Notes: generated by a model not told the origin, from the sequence alone. Shown: positions 1 through 8,724, counted from the stretch's first letter. The stretch: DNA of 64,000 nucleotides from JBBSJT01 sp041691015 (GCA_041691015.1 JBEPVN010000002.1:1-64000), one strand, 5' to 3'. Numbers and translations: made by a program.

Positions 1-71
1 CCTCACTTCGTTTCGGACTTCCAGTCACTATGGGCTAAATGGTTCAGACGTCCTCACTTCGTTTCGGACTT
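1..71. repeat. Direct repeat pair of 20 bp
   Basis: The 20-mer beginning CCTCACTTCG and ending TCGGACTT occurs at 1-20 and again, identical, at 52-71, with 31 bases between the copies. No coding region covers it. It abuts the window edge, so the array may extend to the left. Its nature (dispersed intergenic repeat or edge of a longer array) cannot be decided here. Confidence 0.8.
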
Positions 72-112
72 AGCAAAAATAAAATATTTTTTTAATTGAA
101 ATAGAAAGAGAT

Positions 113-144
113 AAAAAAAACCTCAAGTTCGTGAGAACTTGAGG
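113..144 (-). terminator. Intrinsic terminator after tRNA-Leu
   Basis: A perfect hairpin with 10-bp arms (CCTCAAGTTC / GAACTTGAGG, 121-144) and a 4-base loop is followed on the minus strand by a run of eight U (113-120). It lies 8 bases past the 3' end of the tRNA and should end that transcript. Confidence 0.85.
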
Positions 145-152
145 TTTTATGA

Positions 153-235
153 TGCTCGGAGCCGGACTCGAACCGGCACAGGATTGCTCCCGAGGGATTT
201 TAAGTCCCTTGTGTCTACCATTTCACCACCCGAGC
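153..235 (-). tRNA. tRNA-Leu (anticodon UAA)
   Basis: The reverse complement folds as a class II tRNA of 83 nt. The acceptor stem GCTCGGG pairs with TCCGAGC (one G-U) before discriminator A. There is a D-loop with GGTAGAC, an anticodon stem-loop around ACTTAAAAT giving anticodon TAA, a long variable arm, and a T-arm with GGTTCGAGTCC. Discriminator A and the long variable arm fit leucine. The 3' CCA is not encoded, since TCATAA follows. It lies between the terminator of the upstream gene and its own terminator. Confidence 0.95.
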
Positions 236-282
236 TGATGGAATAAACTAAGAAGGTATCTTTTTTGATGATATTAGTCAAC

Positions 283-317
283 AAAAAAAATGCCCCTGCA
301 AAAAAATTGCAAGGGCA
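283..317 (-). terminator. Intrinsic terminator after the CT504-like gene
   Basis: On the minus strand TGCCCTTGCAA pairs with TTGCAGGGGCA (one mismatch), followed by eight U (283-290). It begins 9 bases after the stop codon of the CT504-like gene and marks the end of the gapA transcript. Confidence 0.8.
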
Positions 318-325
318 AGATGAAT

Positions 326-1225
326 TTATGAGCGCTCATCATGGTTTGGCTGAGAATAATCCTTTTCAGGAAATTGTTCTTCCCCAAAATGAGTCGTCGG
401 CTGTATGTCATCGCTTTCCTTCAAAAAGGGCTGATGCATTCTTTGTTGATAAATTGCTTCCTCTTCATCTTCAGAAGCTTCAAATGAACCGTATTCCGGC
501 TGAGCTAATGGTATGAAAGGGGGTTCAACAAGTTCTTTAGCTACAATTTCACTATCTGTTTCTAACGTTTCTTTCAAGACTTCATCTTTTGTATAAAATG
601 CGCCTTTAAAAAGAGCGTTGTCCTTATAGCGTGCAATCGTTTCGGAGATAAGCATAGGCGGTGGTGCCAAAATCACATTCACAACTGAGCTTGGAGCTTG
701 GCCGTTTGTTGCTGGTTGATCCGGATTTGATGAGTCAGATTGAGATTCATCCGTCTCTCCTTCTTGACCGTCTTCACGTCCGCGCCTTTTTCTATACTGT
801 CTGCGGCGATCTTTTTTACGCCCGTCAGCTTTTGGCTGAGCTTGAGCATCCGCTGTAGCTAGCTGTTGTTCAGGCTCTTCTTGTACTTGAGGAGCCGGCG
901 CTTTTTCAGCTTGTGGTTCTTTTGCCTGTTTCGGATTGTTGTTTTCGCGACCGCCGCCAATTTTGATCGAACGATCCAAACCGACGTTTTTTAAGACCAT
1001 GCGGGCTTCTCTAACTTCCAATACTTCATAATCAGCTGCCGGTACAATAAATGCTTTTGGACGCTCCTGTGAGCGGAAGAAGACTGAATTTCCAAACGAC
1101 ACGACTTCCACCGAATCAACAAAGTACTCTTCCTGTCCGCCAGCCTTACTGCTGCGTACCACTAATTTACACCCCTCTTTCGGGGTGACTACTGTTTCAA
1201 TAATAGGTTCTCTCGTAAAATCCAC
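326..1225 (-). CDS. Conserved chlamydial hypothetical protein (CT504-like by position)
   Basis: Protein of 299 aa with no function I recognise. The first ~95 residues look folded and beta-rich. They are followed by a low-complexity linker (residues ~95-170) rich in Gln, Glu, Pro and Ala, with a strongly basic patch (KKDRRRQYRKRRGR) that could bind nucleic acid. The C-terminal third is acidic. No signal peptide or membrane segment is visible. It lies 48 bases after gapA on the same strand, and an intrinsic terminator follows. C. trachomatis carries CT504, also of unknown function, at this place next to gapA; homology is inferred from position, not from an alignment. Confidence 0.8.
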   Translation of the reverse strand: MDFTREPIIETVVTPKEGCKLVVRSSKAGGQEEYFVDSVEVVSFGNSVFFRSQERPKAFIVPAADYEVLEVREARMVLKNVGLDRSIKIGGGRENNNPKQAKEPQAEKAPAPQVQEEPEQQLATADAQAQPKADGRKKDRRRQYRKRRGREDGQEGETDESQSDSSNPDQPATNGQAPSSVVNVILAPPPMLISETIARYKDNALFKGAFYTKDEVLKETLETDSEIVAKELVEPPFIPLAQPEYGSFEASEDEEEAIYQQRMHQPFLKESDDIQPTTHFGEEQFPEKDYSQPNHDERS

Positions 1226-1273
1226 TGTAATTTCAATCCTGGTTATTTTCGTTGTTTTTTTATAATCGTGGGA

Positions 1274-2278
1274 TTATTCTTTAGACGCCATATACACTAA
1301 TAAATCTGCACAACGGCAGGCATAACCCATTTCATTGTCATACCAAGCGATAATTTTGTAAAATGTTTCGTTTAAAGCAATTCCCGCGTGTTTATCAAAT
1401 ATAGCTGAATAGGTAGATCCGATAAAATCAGAAGACACAAGGAGTTCGTCGCAATAACTAAGAAGACCTTTCATATACCCATCAGCTGCTTGTTTCATAG
1501 CTTTGCAAATTTCTTCATATGTTGTTTTTGTTGATAAACGCACAGTTAAATCCACAACAGAAACATCAGCAGTAGGAACTCTTAAAGCCATTCCAGTTAA
1601 TTTACCCATAACCTCAGGAATGCAAAGGCCGACAGCTCGTGCAGCACCTGTTGAGGAAGGTATAATATTTTGACAAGCACCTCGTCCACCACGCCAATCT
1701 TTCTTTGATGGGCCATCTACTGTGGGCTGGGTTGCTGTCAGTGAGTGGACAGTTGTCATCAATCCTTCTTCAATGCCGAAATTATCCAGTAACACTTTCG
1801 TGATCGGGGCTAAGCAATTTGTAGTGCAAGAAGCATTTGAGACAATGGTGTCCGTTTTTGGATTAAATTTTTCATGGTTAACGCCCATGACAAACGTTGG
1901 AACATCACCCTTACCTGGCGCTGTAATCAATACACGCTTAGCGCCGGCATCCAAGTGCTTTTGGCTAAGTTCGAGGCTTGTAAAATGACCCGTAGATTCC
2001 AATACATAATCTACTTTTAAGTCTTTCCAAGGTAAATCCTTTGGATCTTTTTCAGAAAAAACTTTGGTAGTTTTTCCATCGACAATAATTGTATTTTCGC
2101 TAACTTTAATATCGGCATGAAAACGACCATGTGTTGAGTCATATTCTAATAAATAAGCTAAATTATCTGCAGGAACAAGATCATTAATTGCGACTATATG
2201 AACATTGGATGATTTGGATAAAAGACGAAAGACCAGACGGCCAATTCGGCCAAAACCATTAATTGCTACATTGATCAT
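1274..2278 (-). CDS. gapA: Glyceraldehyde-3-phosphate dehydrogenase
   Basis: Type I NAD-dependent GAPDH of 334 aa, converting glyceraldehyde-3-phosphate to 1,3-bisphosphoglycerate in cytosolic glycolysis. The Rossmann motif NGFGRIGR is at residues 7-14 and the active site SNASCTTNC has the nucleophile at Cys151. The start at 2278 (MINVAINGFG) is the family's normal start; reading further upstream would add a 34-residue hydrophobic leader running through the promoter, so I reject it. An AGGAG ribosome site lies upstream. Chlamydiae keep gapA directly after rplQ, as here, but a 126-base gap with a strong hairpin and a good promoter suggests independent transcription. Confidence 0.97.
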   Translation of the reverse strand: MINVAINGFGRIGRLVFRLLSKSSNVHIVAINDLVPADNLAYLLEYDSTHGRFHADIKVSENTIIVDGKTTKVFSEKDPKDLPWKDLKVDYVLESTGHFTSLELSQKHLDAGAKRVLITAPGKGDVPTFVMGVNHEKFNPKTDTIVSNASCTTNCLAPITKVLLDNFGIEEGLMTTVHSLTATQPTVDGPSKKDWRGGRGACQNIIPSSTGAARAVGLCIPEVMGKLTGMALRVPTADVSVVDLTVRLSTKTTYEEICKAMKQAADGYMKGLLSYCDELLVSSDFIGSTYSAIFDKHAGIALNETFYKIIAWYDNEMGYACRCADLLVYMASKE

Positions 2279-2311
2279 ATAAAAAAAGACTCCTATTCTT
2301 GTCCAAGTGCT

Positions 2312-2340
2312 AGCATAAACAATTAGAAGGAGAATGTAAA
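2312..2340 (-). promoter_or_regulatory. Candidate sigma-70-type promoter for gapA
   Basis: On the minus strand TTTACA (2335-2340) and TATGCT (2312-2317) are separated by 17 bases, about 35 bases upstream of the gapA start and just downstream of the hairpin that follows rplQ. Identified by consensus match only. Confidence 0.5.
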
Positions 2341-2362
2341 GGAAAAGAATGAAAAATTTATT

Positions 2363-2396
2363 TCGAAAACCCTTCATCAAAATGAAGGGTTTTCGA
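2363..2396 (-). terminator. Hairpin terminator between rplQ and gapA
   Basis: Perfect inverted repeat with 15-bp arms (TCGAAAACCCTTCAT and its complement) and a 4-base loop, 8 bases after the rplQ stop. On the minus strand AATAAATTTTTC follows, so the U-tract is imperfect but the stem is very strong. It probably ends the ribosomal operon, wholly or partly, before gapA. Confidence 0.7.
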
Positions 2397-2404
2397 GATA
2401 AAAA

Positions 2405-2833
2405 CTATTGATCTAAATACTCGATAATACAAGTTTGTGAGTTATCACCTTTGCGTCTGTGGCTCTTGATGATACGTGTATAACCACCGTTTCTTGTTGC
2501 AAAACGAGTGCCCAAAACAGTAAATAATTTATCAATAACCTTACGGTCAGTATTATAACTTGAAGTATTGCCCTCACGCGCTGCACGAGCTTCTTTGTCT
2601 GTCAGCGTATTAAAACGAATCATGAGTTCGCTAATAGCACGACGTCTTGCAGCTAATGTGTTTGTCTTAGCTAAAGTAATCATTTTATCAGCATAACGTC
2701 TTAATGCTTTCGCCTTAGCTACTGTTGTTTCAATACGTTCATTATCAATTAACGATTTTAACATATTAGCAAACATACAGCGTCTGTGTGACGATGTTCT
2801 GTTTAACTTGCATGTGTCTTTTAAATGTCTCAT
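2405..2833 (-). CDS. rplQ: 50S ribosomal protein L17
   Basis: L17 of 142 aa, a component of the large subunit near the peptide exit tunnel. The N-terminus reads MRHLKDTCKLNRTSSHRR, close to the universal MRH-x-K-x(3)-L-x-R start, and the ANMLKSLI / RIETT block follows. The C-terminus carries a short extension (GDNSQTCIIEYLDQ). It starts 12 bases after the rpoA stop and is the last ribosomal gene of the operon; the rpoA-rplQ pairing is near universal. Confidence 0.97.
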   Translation of the reverse strand: MRHLKDTCKLNRTSSHRRCMFANMLKSLIDNERIETTVAKAKALRRYADKMITLAKTNTLAARRRAISELMIRFNTLTDKEARAAREGNTSSYNTDRKVIDKLFTVLGTRFATRNGGYTRIIKSHRRKGDNSQTCIIEYLDQ

Positions 2834-2845
2834 AACTTACCTTGC

Positions 2846-3988
2846 TTATTCTTCTTTTCTCGCGTATTCTTTTTTGCTTTTTCTCTCTTCTTGATATTGC
2901 TTAATTTTTTCTTTTGCATTATCAGGAGTGATTCCATAACGCGCAAGATCCATTCCAAGAGATAAATTCATCTCATGTAATTTAGCTTTAATTTCGTTGA
3001 GAGATTTTTTACCGAAGTTTCTAAATTCTAACATTTTTCGTTCAGGAATCGAAACTAACTCGGCAATTGTGTCAATATTTGCACCGCTTAAGCAGTTTGT
3101 TGAACGAACAGAAAGTTCTATTTCATCAATTCTTAAGCAAAGCTTATCGATCATCTCATCTCCGCCGACATCTCCATCACTAAAACCTTCATCAAAAGAT
3201 AAAGCATTTTCTTGAATTTGATCAAAAACTTCAAAATGCTTTGATCCGATTTGTGCTGCAAATGTCACTGCCTCAACTGGCGTTACTCTTCCGTCAGTTT
3301 TAACTTCAAGTATAAGACGGTCAAAATCAGTATCTTGCCCGACGCGCGTATTTTCAACAAAATAGTTAACCATGCGCACAGGAGAAAAACTTGAGTCAAT
3401 TAAAATCTCATCAGATGTTTTATCTCGAACAACGTGACGTTCCGACGGCACATATCCGCGTCCGATCGCAACACGCAAATCAACTTGGCGCTTCATAGGT
3501 TTGGTAACTGCAAAAAGGTGCAGTTCAGGATTCACAACTTCATAATTTCCGTTTTTGACCACATGACCCAAAGTAACATTGAATTGCCCTTCATTCTGAT
3601 CGAGATCTTCCTGAGTAATTTCAAGTACTGTTGTTAAAATTCTAGTACTTCTTGAATTAACATCAGTATCCATCGTAAGCTTGCGCAATAAAGCGCCTTT
3701 CAAATTCAGGATAATGTTTGTCATATCTTCGACAATACCTTCAATCGCCATATATTCGTGCGAAATACCTTCAATTCTAACCGAAATAATTGATGGTGCC
3801 TCTAGAGAGGACAACATCATGCGGCGCATCGAGTTGCCTAATGTATGCCCAAAACCACGTTCGAAAGGCTCAATAATGAAGCGTGCGTAAAATTGCTTAG
3901 CAAGTGATAATACATTATTTTGCTCTGCATTTTTTTCATCAACGGAAATTTTATGAGGCATTTCAAACTTGCCATACTTAACTGTCAT
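2846..3988 (-). CDS. rpoA: RNA polymerase alpha subunit
   Basis: Alpha subunit of 380 aa. It dimerises to nucleate core polymerase assembly, and its C-terminal domain contacts DNA and activators. The N-terminal domain has FERGFGHTLGNSMRRMML (~residues 42-59). The C-terminal domain is intact (~290-350: LSVRSTNCLSGANI, ELV, FGKKSLNEIKAKL). After it comes a Lys/Glu-rich tail (KIKQYQEERKSKKEYARKEE), which makes the protein longer than the usual ~330 aa. It lies 44 bases after rpsK; rpsD, which separates these two genes in many bacteria, is absent. Confidence 0.97.
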   Translation of the reverse strand: MTVKYGKFEMPHKISVDEKNAEQNNVLSLAKQFYARFIIEPFERGFGHTLGNSMRRMMLSSLEAPSIISVRIEGISHEYMAIEGIVEDMTNIILNLKGALLRKLTMDTDVNSRSTRILTTVLEITQEDLDQNEGQFNVTLGHVVKNGNYEVVNPELHLFAVTKPMKRQVDLRVAIGRGYVPSERHVVRDKTSDEILIDSSFSPVRMVNYFVENTRVGQDTDFDRLILEVKTDGRVTPVEAVTFAAQIGSKHFEVFDQIQENALSFDEGFSDGDVGGDEMIDKLCLRIDEIELSVRSTNCLSGANIDTIAELVSIPERKMLEFRNFGKKSLNEIKAKLHEMNLSLGMDLARYGITPDNAKEKIKQYQEERKSKKEYARKEE

Positions 3989-4032
3989 GATGCGACTCCT
4001 GCTAAATTAATAATAAAAAAAGTTCCGGTTGT

Positions 4033-4443
4033 TTAGACACGTCGACGTTTACGTGGACGACATCCATTATGTGCTACAGGCGTCGTATCTCTAATTAATG
4101 TAATCGTCAAACCGGCACTTTGCAATCCACGGACAGCAGACTCACGACCGGCTCCAGGCCCTCTTAAATTCACTTCCACTTCTCTCATTCCCATGGAAAC
4201 CGCATTACGTCCTGCATCTTGAGCTGCTACTGTAGCTGCAAATGCAGAGGATTTTCTCGAACCGGAAAAATTAACTTTACCTGCAGAAGCCCATGAAATA
4301 ACATGTCCTGCCGGATCAGTAATAGAGACAATAGTGTTATTAAAGGTCGCTTTTACATGAGCTACTCCTGACGGAATATTTTGCGAACCTTTTCTTTTTG
4401 GTTTTACAGTTTTTTTCTGCATTTGTTCAGATTGCTTAGCCAA
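4033..4443 (-). CDS. rpsK: 30S ribosomal protein S11
   Basis: S11 of 136 aa, located on the small-subunit platform near the mRNA exit. The core motifs VAHVKATFNNTIVSITDPAGHV, GSRKSSAFAA, GPGAGRESAVRGL and the C-terminal IRDTTPVAHNGCRPRKRRRV are all present. The N-terminus is a basic Lys/Gln-rich stretch slightly longer than in E. coli. It starts 21 bases after rpsM. Confidence 0.97.
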   Translation of the reverse strand: MAKQSEQMQKKTVKPKRKGSQNIPSGVAHVKATFNNTIVSITDPAGHVISWASAGKVNFSGSRKSSAFAATVAAQDAGRNAVSMGMREVEVNLRGPGAGRESAVRGLQSAGLTITLIRDTTPVAHNGCRPRKRRRV

Positions 4444-4464
4444 AGTTAAGGACTCCTCTTTACT

Positions 4465-4833
4465 TTATTTTTTCTTGTTTGCAACAGTTTTACGTTTACC
4501 CTTGCGAGTTCTTGCGTTGGTACGTGACCTCTGCCCTCTAACTGGCAATCCAAGACGATGCCGCGTTCCACGATAAGCGTGGATATTTACTAAACGCTTA
4601 ATATTGTTTTGAATTTGGCGACGTAAGTCCCCTTCAACAATATATTCAGATTGCAACACGTTACTAAGACGCGCAATATCATCTTGCGTCAATTTATTAG
4701 CACGCATGTTACGATCTAATTTTAACTTCTCAATAATCTCATTAGATAAACAACGACCCACGCCATAGATGTATGTCAGGCTAATTTCTAATCGTTTATT
4801 ATCCGGTATATCTATACCGATAACTCTAGGCAT
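4465..4833 (-). CDS. rpsM: 30S ribosomal protein S13
   Basis: S13 of 122 aa, found in the head of the small subunit where it contacts P-site tRNA and intersubunit bridges. It opens with MPRVIGIDIPDNKRLEISLTYIYGVG and ends in the basic tail RGQRSRTNARTRKGKRKTVANKKK. It follows secY after an 88-base gap holding two small inverted repeats (4881-4895 and 4897-4908); the gap contains no rpmJ, infA or adk reading frame. Confidence 0.97.
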   Translation of the reverse strand: MPRVIGIDIPDNKRLEISLTYIYGVGRCLSNEIIEKLKLDRNMRANKLTQDDIARLSNVLQSEYIVEGDLRRQIQNNIKRLVNIHAYRGTRHRLGLPVRGQRSRTNARTRKGKRKTVANKKK

Positions 4834-4921
4834 TGAATACTCCTACAATTTTCCTTGAATTTAAATACTTTATCAAACTTTTGCATTTAATGCAAAGGTA
4901 TTTATACCACAAAAGGTATAC

Positions 4922-6292
4922 CTAACGTCCGCGCACTTTTCCACGCTTCATAAATCCATCATAACGCTTCATCAGCAAATGCGATTCTATTTGTTTCATA
5001 GTGTCCAGAACAACGCCTACTAAAATTAATAGTGCGGTTCCACCAAAAAAGTAACTAATTGTTTGAGGAATTCCTAATATGCGTCCAACCATTGTCGGCA
5101 AGATCGCAATAATCGCTAGGAATATCGCTCCAATCATAGTCACTCGGTTCATCGTCGATTCCAAATAGTCCTGAGTTGGCTTTCCTTGTCTAATCCCCGG
5201 AATAAACGCTCCATTTTTCTTCATGTCCGATGCAATTTGGTCCGGCTTAAATTGTGTAGCCGTCCAAAAGTAGGTAAAGAAGATAATAAGGCTGACAAAA
5301 AGAACCATATAAAGGGTGCTTCCTGGCGATATCCAGCTTCCAATTTCTCCAAGCCAATTTCCTGTTCCAACAAACGTACTTAACGTTGCAGGGAACATAA
5401 GGAGCGAAGAGGCAAAAATAACAGGAATAACTCCTGCATAATTGATCTTAAGAGGTAAGTAAGAAGTTCCACCTTGAACTTCTTTTCTTCCTACAACTCT
5501 TCTTGCGTATTGCAATGGCACACGTCTATTACCCTGGATGATCAATATAGTCGCAAGAGTCACCAAAACAAAAACTGCACAGAGAATAACAATGCTTGCA
5601 AAGTTCATCTGACCCGGAACTTGCGAGTCTAGATTCAGTTGTTGCAAAATCATTCCGAATGCTGTCGGCAGTTGGGAAACAATACCCAACATAATGATCA
5701 AACTCATGCCATTGCCGATTCCACGCTCAGTGATTTGTTCTCCAAGCCACATAAGAAATACAGTTCCTGTTGTCATTGTGAACATTACGATCACAAAAAA
5801 CAACAAAGGGACTCCAAACACTTGGAAATCCAGCAATTCACCTGTTATAATTCCAGGACGCGTATAATTCATTTGTATCGCGTATTTAGCAAAAAGACCC
5901 GATTGCAAAAAAGAGAGAACAACGGTTAAAAACCTCGTCATCTTATTAACTTTTCTACGTCCAAGTTCACTGTTTTCACGCATTTCTCTTTGCAGAGATG
6001 GCCAAAGGGCCACTAAAAGCTGCATGATAATAGAGGCAGAGATATAAGGCACCACCCCTAGTGCAATGACGGTCATTTGCGAAAATGCACCGCCAGAAAA
6101 TATATCAACCATTTGAAAGAGATTCTGTCCCCCACCGGTTGCATGTCGAAAAAAACTCAATGCAATTTCGCCGTTAATACCAGGGACTGGGATAAATCCA
6201 CCAATCCTACAAACAACCAACATAAGCAACGTGAATGTAATTTTCGATCTTAATTCAGCTACTTGAAATATCTTCTGCAATTCTTGGAACAT
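4922..6292 (-). CDS. secY: Protein translocase subunit SecY
   Basis: Core channel of the Sec translocon in the inner membrane, 456 aa, with about ten hydrophobic helices. Family signatures are present: FIPVPGIN near residue 35, the plug region after the first helix, GIGNGMSLIIM (~190), the RRVPLQYARR cytoplasmic loop and the C-terminal KPTQDYLESTMNRVT segment. It lies 74 bases after rplO. The usual downstream adk and infA are missing, and rpsM comes next, as in Chlamydia. Confidence 0.97.
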   Translation of the reverse strand: MFQELQKIFQVAELRSKITFTLLMLVVCRIGGFIPVPGINGEIALSFFRHATGGGQNLFQMVDIFSGGAFSQMTVIALGVVPYISASIIMQLLVALWPSLQREMRENSELGRRKVNKMTRFLTVVLSFLQSGLFAKYAIQMNYTRPGIITGELLDFQVFGVPLLFFVIVMFTMTTGTVFLMWLGEQITERGIGNGMSLIIMLGIVSQLPTAFGMILQQLNLDSQVPGQMNFASIVILCAVFVLVTLATILIIQGNRRVPLQYARRVVGRKEVQGGTSYLPLKINYAGVIPVIFASSLLMFPATLSTFVGTGNWLGEIGSWISPGSTLYMVLFVSLIIFFTYFWTATQFKPDQIASDMKKNGAFIPGIRQGKPTQDYLESTMNRVTMIGAIFLAIIAILPTMVGRILGIPQTISYFFGGTALLILVGVVLDTMKQIESHLLMKRYDGFMKRGKVRGR

Positions 6293-6366
6293 TTTCTAGC
6301 CTTAAGTCAGATGGTTTATAAATCTTTTGTCGATAACATTTTGCCATTCAATCTTTTTTTTGCCAA

Positions 6367-6846
6367 TTATTCTTTTACAGTAAAAGCAATTTTTGCAAGT
6401 TGAAGTTTCTGTTTTGCTGATTCACTAACTGAATGCACATCCAATGTGACTTTCTTTGTTAACTCACCATTGCCTAAAACTTTAATTCCGTTTGTTCTTC
6501 CTGAAAGAAATCCCTTAGAAACCAAAGTTTCTGCGTTCACAACTTCACCATCTTGGTACATTGCTTCGATTTCATTTAGGTTTACAGAATCAAGACGCTT
6601 TGCAAAACGAACATTGCTAAATCCACGGATCGGCATCTTCATAAATGTTCTGAACTGACCGCCCTCGTAGGTGTCGCGTCTTTTCCATCCGGATCTTGCT
6701 CCTGCGCCTTTTTCACCGCGACCGCAAGTTTTACCTTTGCCGCAACCTGGTCCTCGACCCTTTCTTCTTACTTTCTTGCGATATCTTGTAACGTCTTTTA
6801 GAGAGTTTAAATTATCAGCTGTAATTTTTTTATCTTTACTGTTCAT
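6367..6846 (-). CDS. rplO: 50S ribosomal protein L15
   Basis: L15 of 159 aa, a late-assembly protein of the large subunit. The Gly/Arg-rich N-terminal arm RRKGRGPGCGKGKTCGRGEKG (~residues 27-47) and GGQFRTFMKMPIRGF are typical. Its ATG overlaps the 3' end of rpsE by 11 bases, which implies translational coupling. rpmD (L30), which sits between these genes in many bacteria, is absent. Confidence 0.97.
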   Translation of the reverse strand: MNSKDKKITADNLNSLKDVTRYRKKVRRKGRGPGCGKGKTCGRGEKGAGARSGWKRRDTYEGGQFRTFMKMPIRGFSNVRFAKRLDSVNLNEIEAMYQDGEVVNAETLVSKGFLSGRTNGIKVLGNGELTKKVTLDVHSVSESAKQKLQLAKIAFTVKE

Positions 6847-7345
6847 TAATACCTCTCATCGCTTTAATCTCACTGCGGCTTTTCAACATTTTCAATGCTT
6901 TAAAAGTAGCTTTAACTTGGTTCACCGGGCAGTTTGAACCTAAGCTTTTCGCAGTCACATCTTTTATTCCGGCTAGTTCAAGAACAGCGCGCGGTTGTGA
7001 CCCTGCAATAACACCGGCACCCTCAGGGGCAGGTTTCAAAAGTATTCTAGCTCCATCCCAATGAACATAAACTTCGTGCGGGATAGTTGTGCCGTTTTGA
7101 ACAACTTTATGCATATTCTTACGAGCGTCATCGCCGCCTTTTCGAATAGCATCTGTTAATTCATTGGCTTTACCAAAACCGTAACCTACTTCTCCCTTAC
7201 CATTTCCTACTAAAATTAAGGCAGAAAAGCTAAATTTTCTTCCACCCTTAACAACTTTAGAACAGCGGTTAATATAGAGAACTTTTTCGGTTAGGTCGCT
7301 ATGCGCTTTTTCTTTTTCTCTTTTCGAATCGTTAAATTTTGCCAT
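6836..7345 (-). CDS. rpsE: 30S ribosomal protein S5
   Basis: S5 of 169 aa, involved in decoding fidelity at the mRNA entry site. Motifs include the double-stranded-RNA-binding-like N-domain (NRCSKVVKGGRKFSFSALILVGNGKGEVGYGFGKANE) and the C-domain with GVIAGSQPRAVLELAGIKDV. The N-terminal extension MAKFNDSKREKEKAHSDLTEK is short and basic. It is 19 bases after rplR and overlaps rplO. Confidence 0.97.
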   Translation of the reverse strand: MAKFNDSKREKEKAHSDLTEKVLYINRCSKVVKGGRKFSFSALILVGNGKGEVGYGFGKANELTDAIRKGGDDARKNMHKVVQNGTTIPHEVYVHWDGARILLKPAPEGAGVIAGSQPRAVLELAGIKDVTAKSLGSNCPVNQVKATFKALKMLKSRSEIKAMRGINEQ

Positions 7346-7364
7346 GTGGTTTCCTTAGATGTAA

Positions 7365-7736
7365 TTAGAACTGTAATCCGGCAGCACGCGCTGCGTCGGC
7401 AAGTTCGCTTAAGATCCCATGATAATTGAAAGGGCCGCGATCAAAGACTACTTCTTTGATGTTTTTTTCTTGTGCAACTTTTGCGATATACTCGCCCAAA
7501 TTACGTGCAGCAGTCTTATTCTTACGTCCAAATTCTGTATTACGGAATTCTTTTTTGTTTGTGGAAACAGCACCTATTGTTGCATGCGCGTCATCATCAA
7601 TCAATTGAACTTGAATATGCTTATTGCTTTTAATTACGCTTAAACGTGGTCTTGATGCAGTTCCATGAAGACGCTTGCGAATTCTCCACGCACGTTTTTT
7701 ACGGATCAGCTGATTTTTAAGTATTGTACTTCTCAT
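7365..7736 (-). CDS. rplR: 50S ribosomal protein L18
   Basis: L18 of 123 aa, a 5S rRNA-binding protein of the central protuberance. It has the basic N-terminus RKKRAWRIRKRLHGTASRPRLSV and the C-terminal VVFDRGPFNYHGILSELADAARAAGLQF, matching the family's FDRgg..YHGrv..LAdaAReaGL ending. It starts 16 bases after rplF. Confidence 0.97.
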   Translation of the reverse strand: MRSTILKNQLIRKKRAWRIRKRLHGTASRPRLSVIKSNKHIQVQLIDDDAHATIGAVSTNKKEFRNTEFGRKNKTAARNLGEYIAKVAQEKNIKEVVFDRGPFNYHGILSELADAARAAGLQF

Positions 7737-7752
7737 AAAACCCTTACTTTAT

Positions 7753-8295
7753 TTACTTCTTAGAAGCTGACTTACCAGCTTTCTTACGAACGAATTCACC
7801 TGTGTAGCGAATCCCTTTACCTTGATACGGTTCAGGTGGCTTCTTCGCTCTCACGCTTGCAACAAACTGACCAAGCACTTGCTTATCACTGCCTGTAGCA
7901 ATAATGATATTATTTTTTTCTACTTTAACATCCACACCCTTTGGTATTGAAACCTCAACAGGATGGGAACAACCGATTTGTAAATCGAGCAGGTGCCCTT
8001 TAACAGAAGCTCTATATCCAACCCCGATCATTTCTAATCGACGTTCAAAACCTTTTGTAACACCTAGAACCATATTGTCGATTAAAGTACGATACAATCC
8101 ATGAAAATTTCCATCTTGTGCATGTGTTTCAGCCAAAGAGACTACGATATGATCATTGTCAACTTTAACTTCTATACCTTTGCGGATTTCCTGGTTTAGA
8201 GATCCCTTTGGACCTTTAACTGTAACGACTAAACCATTAACGTTAACTTCAACCCCTTTTGGCAAGGGTACTGGTTGATTACCTTTACGTGACAT
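7753..8295 (-). CDS. rplF: 50S ribosomal protein L6
   Basis: L6 of 180 aa, near the factor-binding site of the large subunit. It has two tandem alpha/beta domains, and the C-terminal signature PEPYQGKGIRYTGEFVRKKAGKSA is intact. I place the start at 8295 (MSRKGNQPVPLP): AAGGAG lies 8 bases upstream of this ATG, whereas the earlier in-frame GTG would fall inside the ribosome site. It starts 27 bases after rpsH. Confidence 0.96.
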   Translation of the reverse strand: MSRKGNQPVPLPKGVEVNVNGLVVTVKGPKGSLNQEIRKGIEVKVDNDHIVVSLAETHAQDGNFHGLYRTLIDNMVLGVTKGFERRLEMIGVGYRASVKGHLLDLQIGCSHPVEVSIPKGVDVKVEKNNIIIATGSDKQVLGQFVASVRAKKPPEPYQGKGIRYTGEFVRKKAGKSASKK

Positions 8296-8322
8296 TAAAA
8301 ACACTCCTTAATGATTAAGCGG

Positions 8323-8724
8323 TTACCATACTAAACACAGTAATTCGCCGCCAATCTTACGCTTTCTCGCTTCATTTCCCGTCACAACACCTTGAGATGT
8401 TGATATAATTGATAGTCCCATATCGCCATAAAATCTTGGAATATCATCATGGCCAACATATTTTCTCAGGCCAGGTTTTGAAACCCTTTTTATGCCTTGA
8501 ATAACTGGCTGACGACCATTTGCATATTTCAAGAAAACACGCATTGTGCCACGTTGATTTTCATCGCGCTGAACTAAATAGTTCTCAACGAAACCTTGAT
8601 TTTTGAGTATGTCTGCAATATTTTGCTTTACTTTACTCCAGCTTACATCAACATAGCGATGTTCAGCTTTAGTAGCATTGCGAATCCTTGTCAGGAAATC
8701 GGCTATTGGATCACTTAGTGCCAT
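8323..8724 (-). CDS. rpsH: 30S ribosomal protein S8
   Basis: S8 of 133 aa, a primary 16S rRNA binder; in E. coli it is also the translational repressor of the spc operon. It opens with DPIADFLTRIRNA and ends with the conserved ISTSQGVVTGNEARKRKIGGELLCLVW block, which contains the STS..G motif. rpsN (S14), normally between rplE and rpsH, is absent; Chlamydia also keeps it elsewhere. Confidence 0.97.
   Translation of the reverse strand: MALSDPIADFLTRIRNATKAEHRYVDVSWSKVKQNIADILKNQGFVENYLVQRDENQRGTMRVFLKYANGRQPVIQGIKRVSKPGLRKYVGHDDIPRFYGDMGLSIISTSQGVVTGNEARKRKIGGELLCLVW

Noticed and set aside
2279..2380. 34-residue hydrophobic N-terminal extension of gapA
   Set aside because: It would cross the gapA promoter and ribosome site, and GAPDH begins MINVAINGFGRIGR; the frame is simply open upstream.
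4834..4921. Possible rpmJ (L36) or infA gene between secY and rpsM
   Set aside because: Both strands checked: no L36 or IF-1 sequence, only two small inverted repeats.
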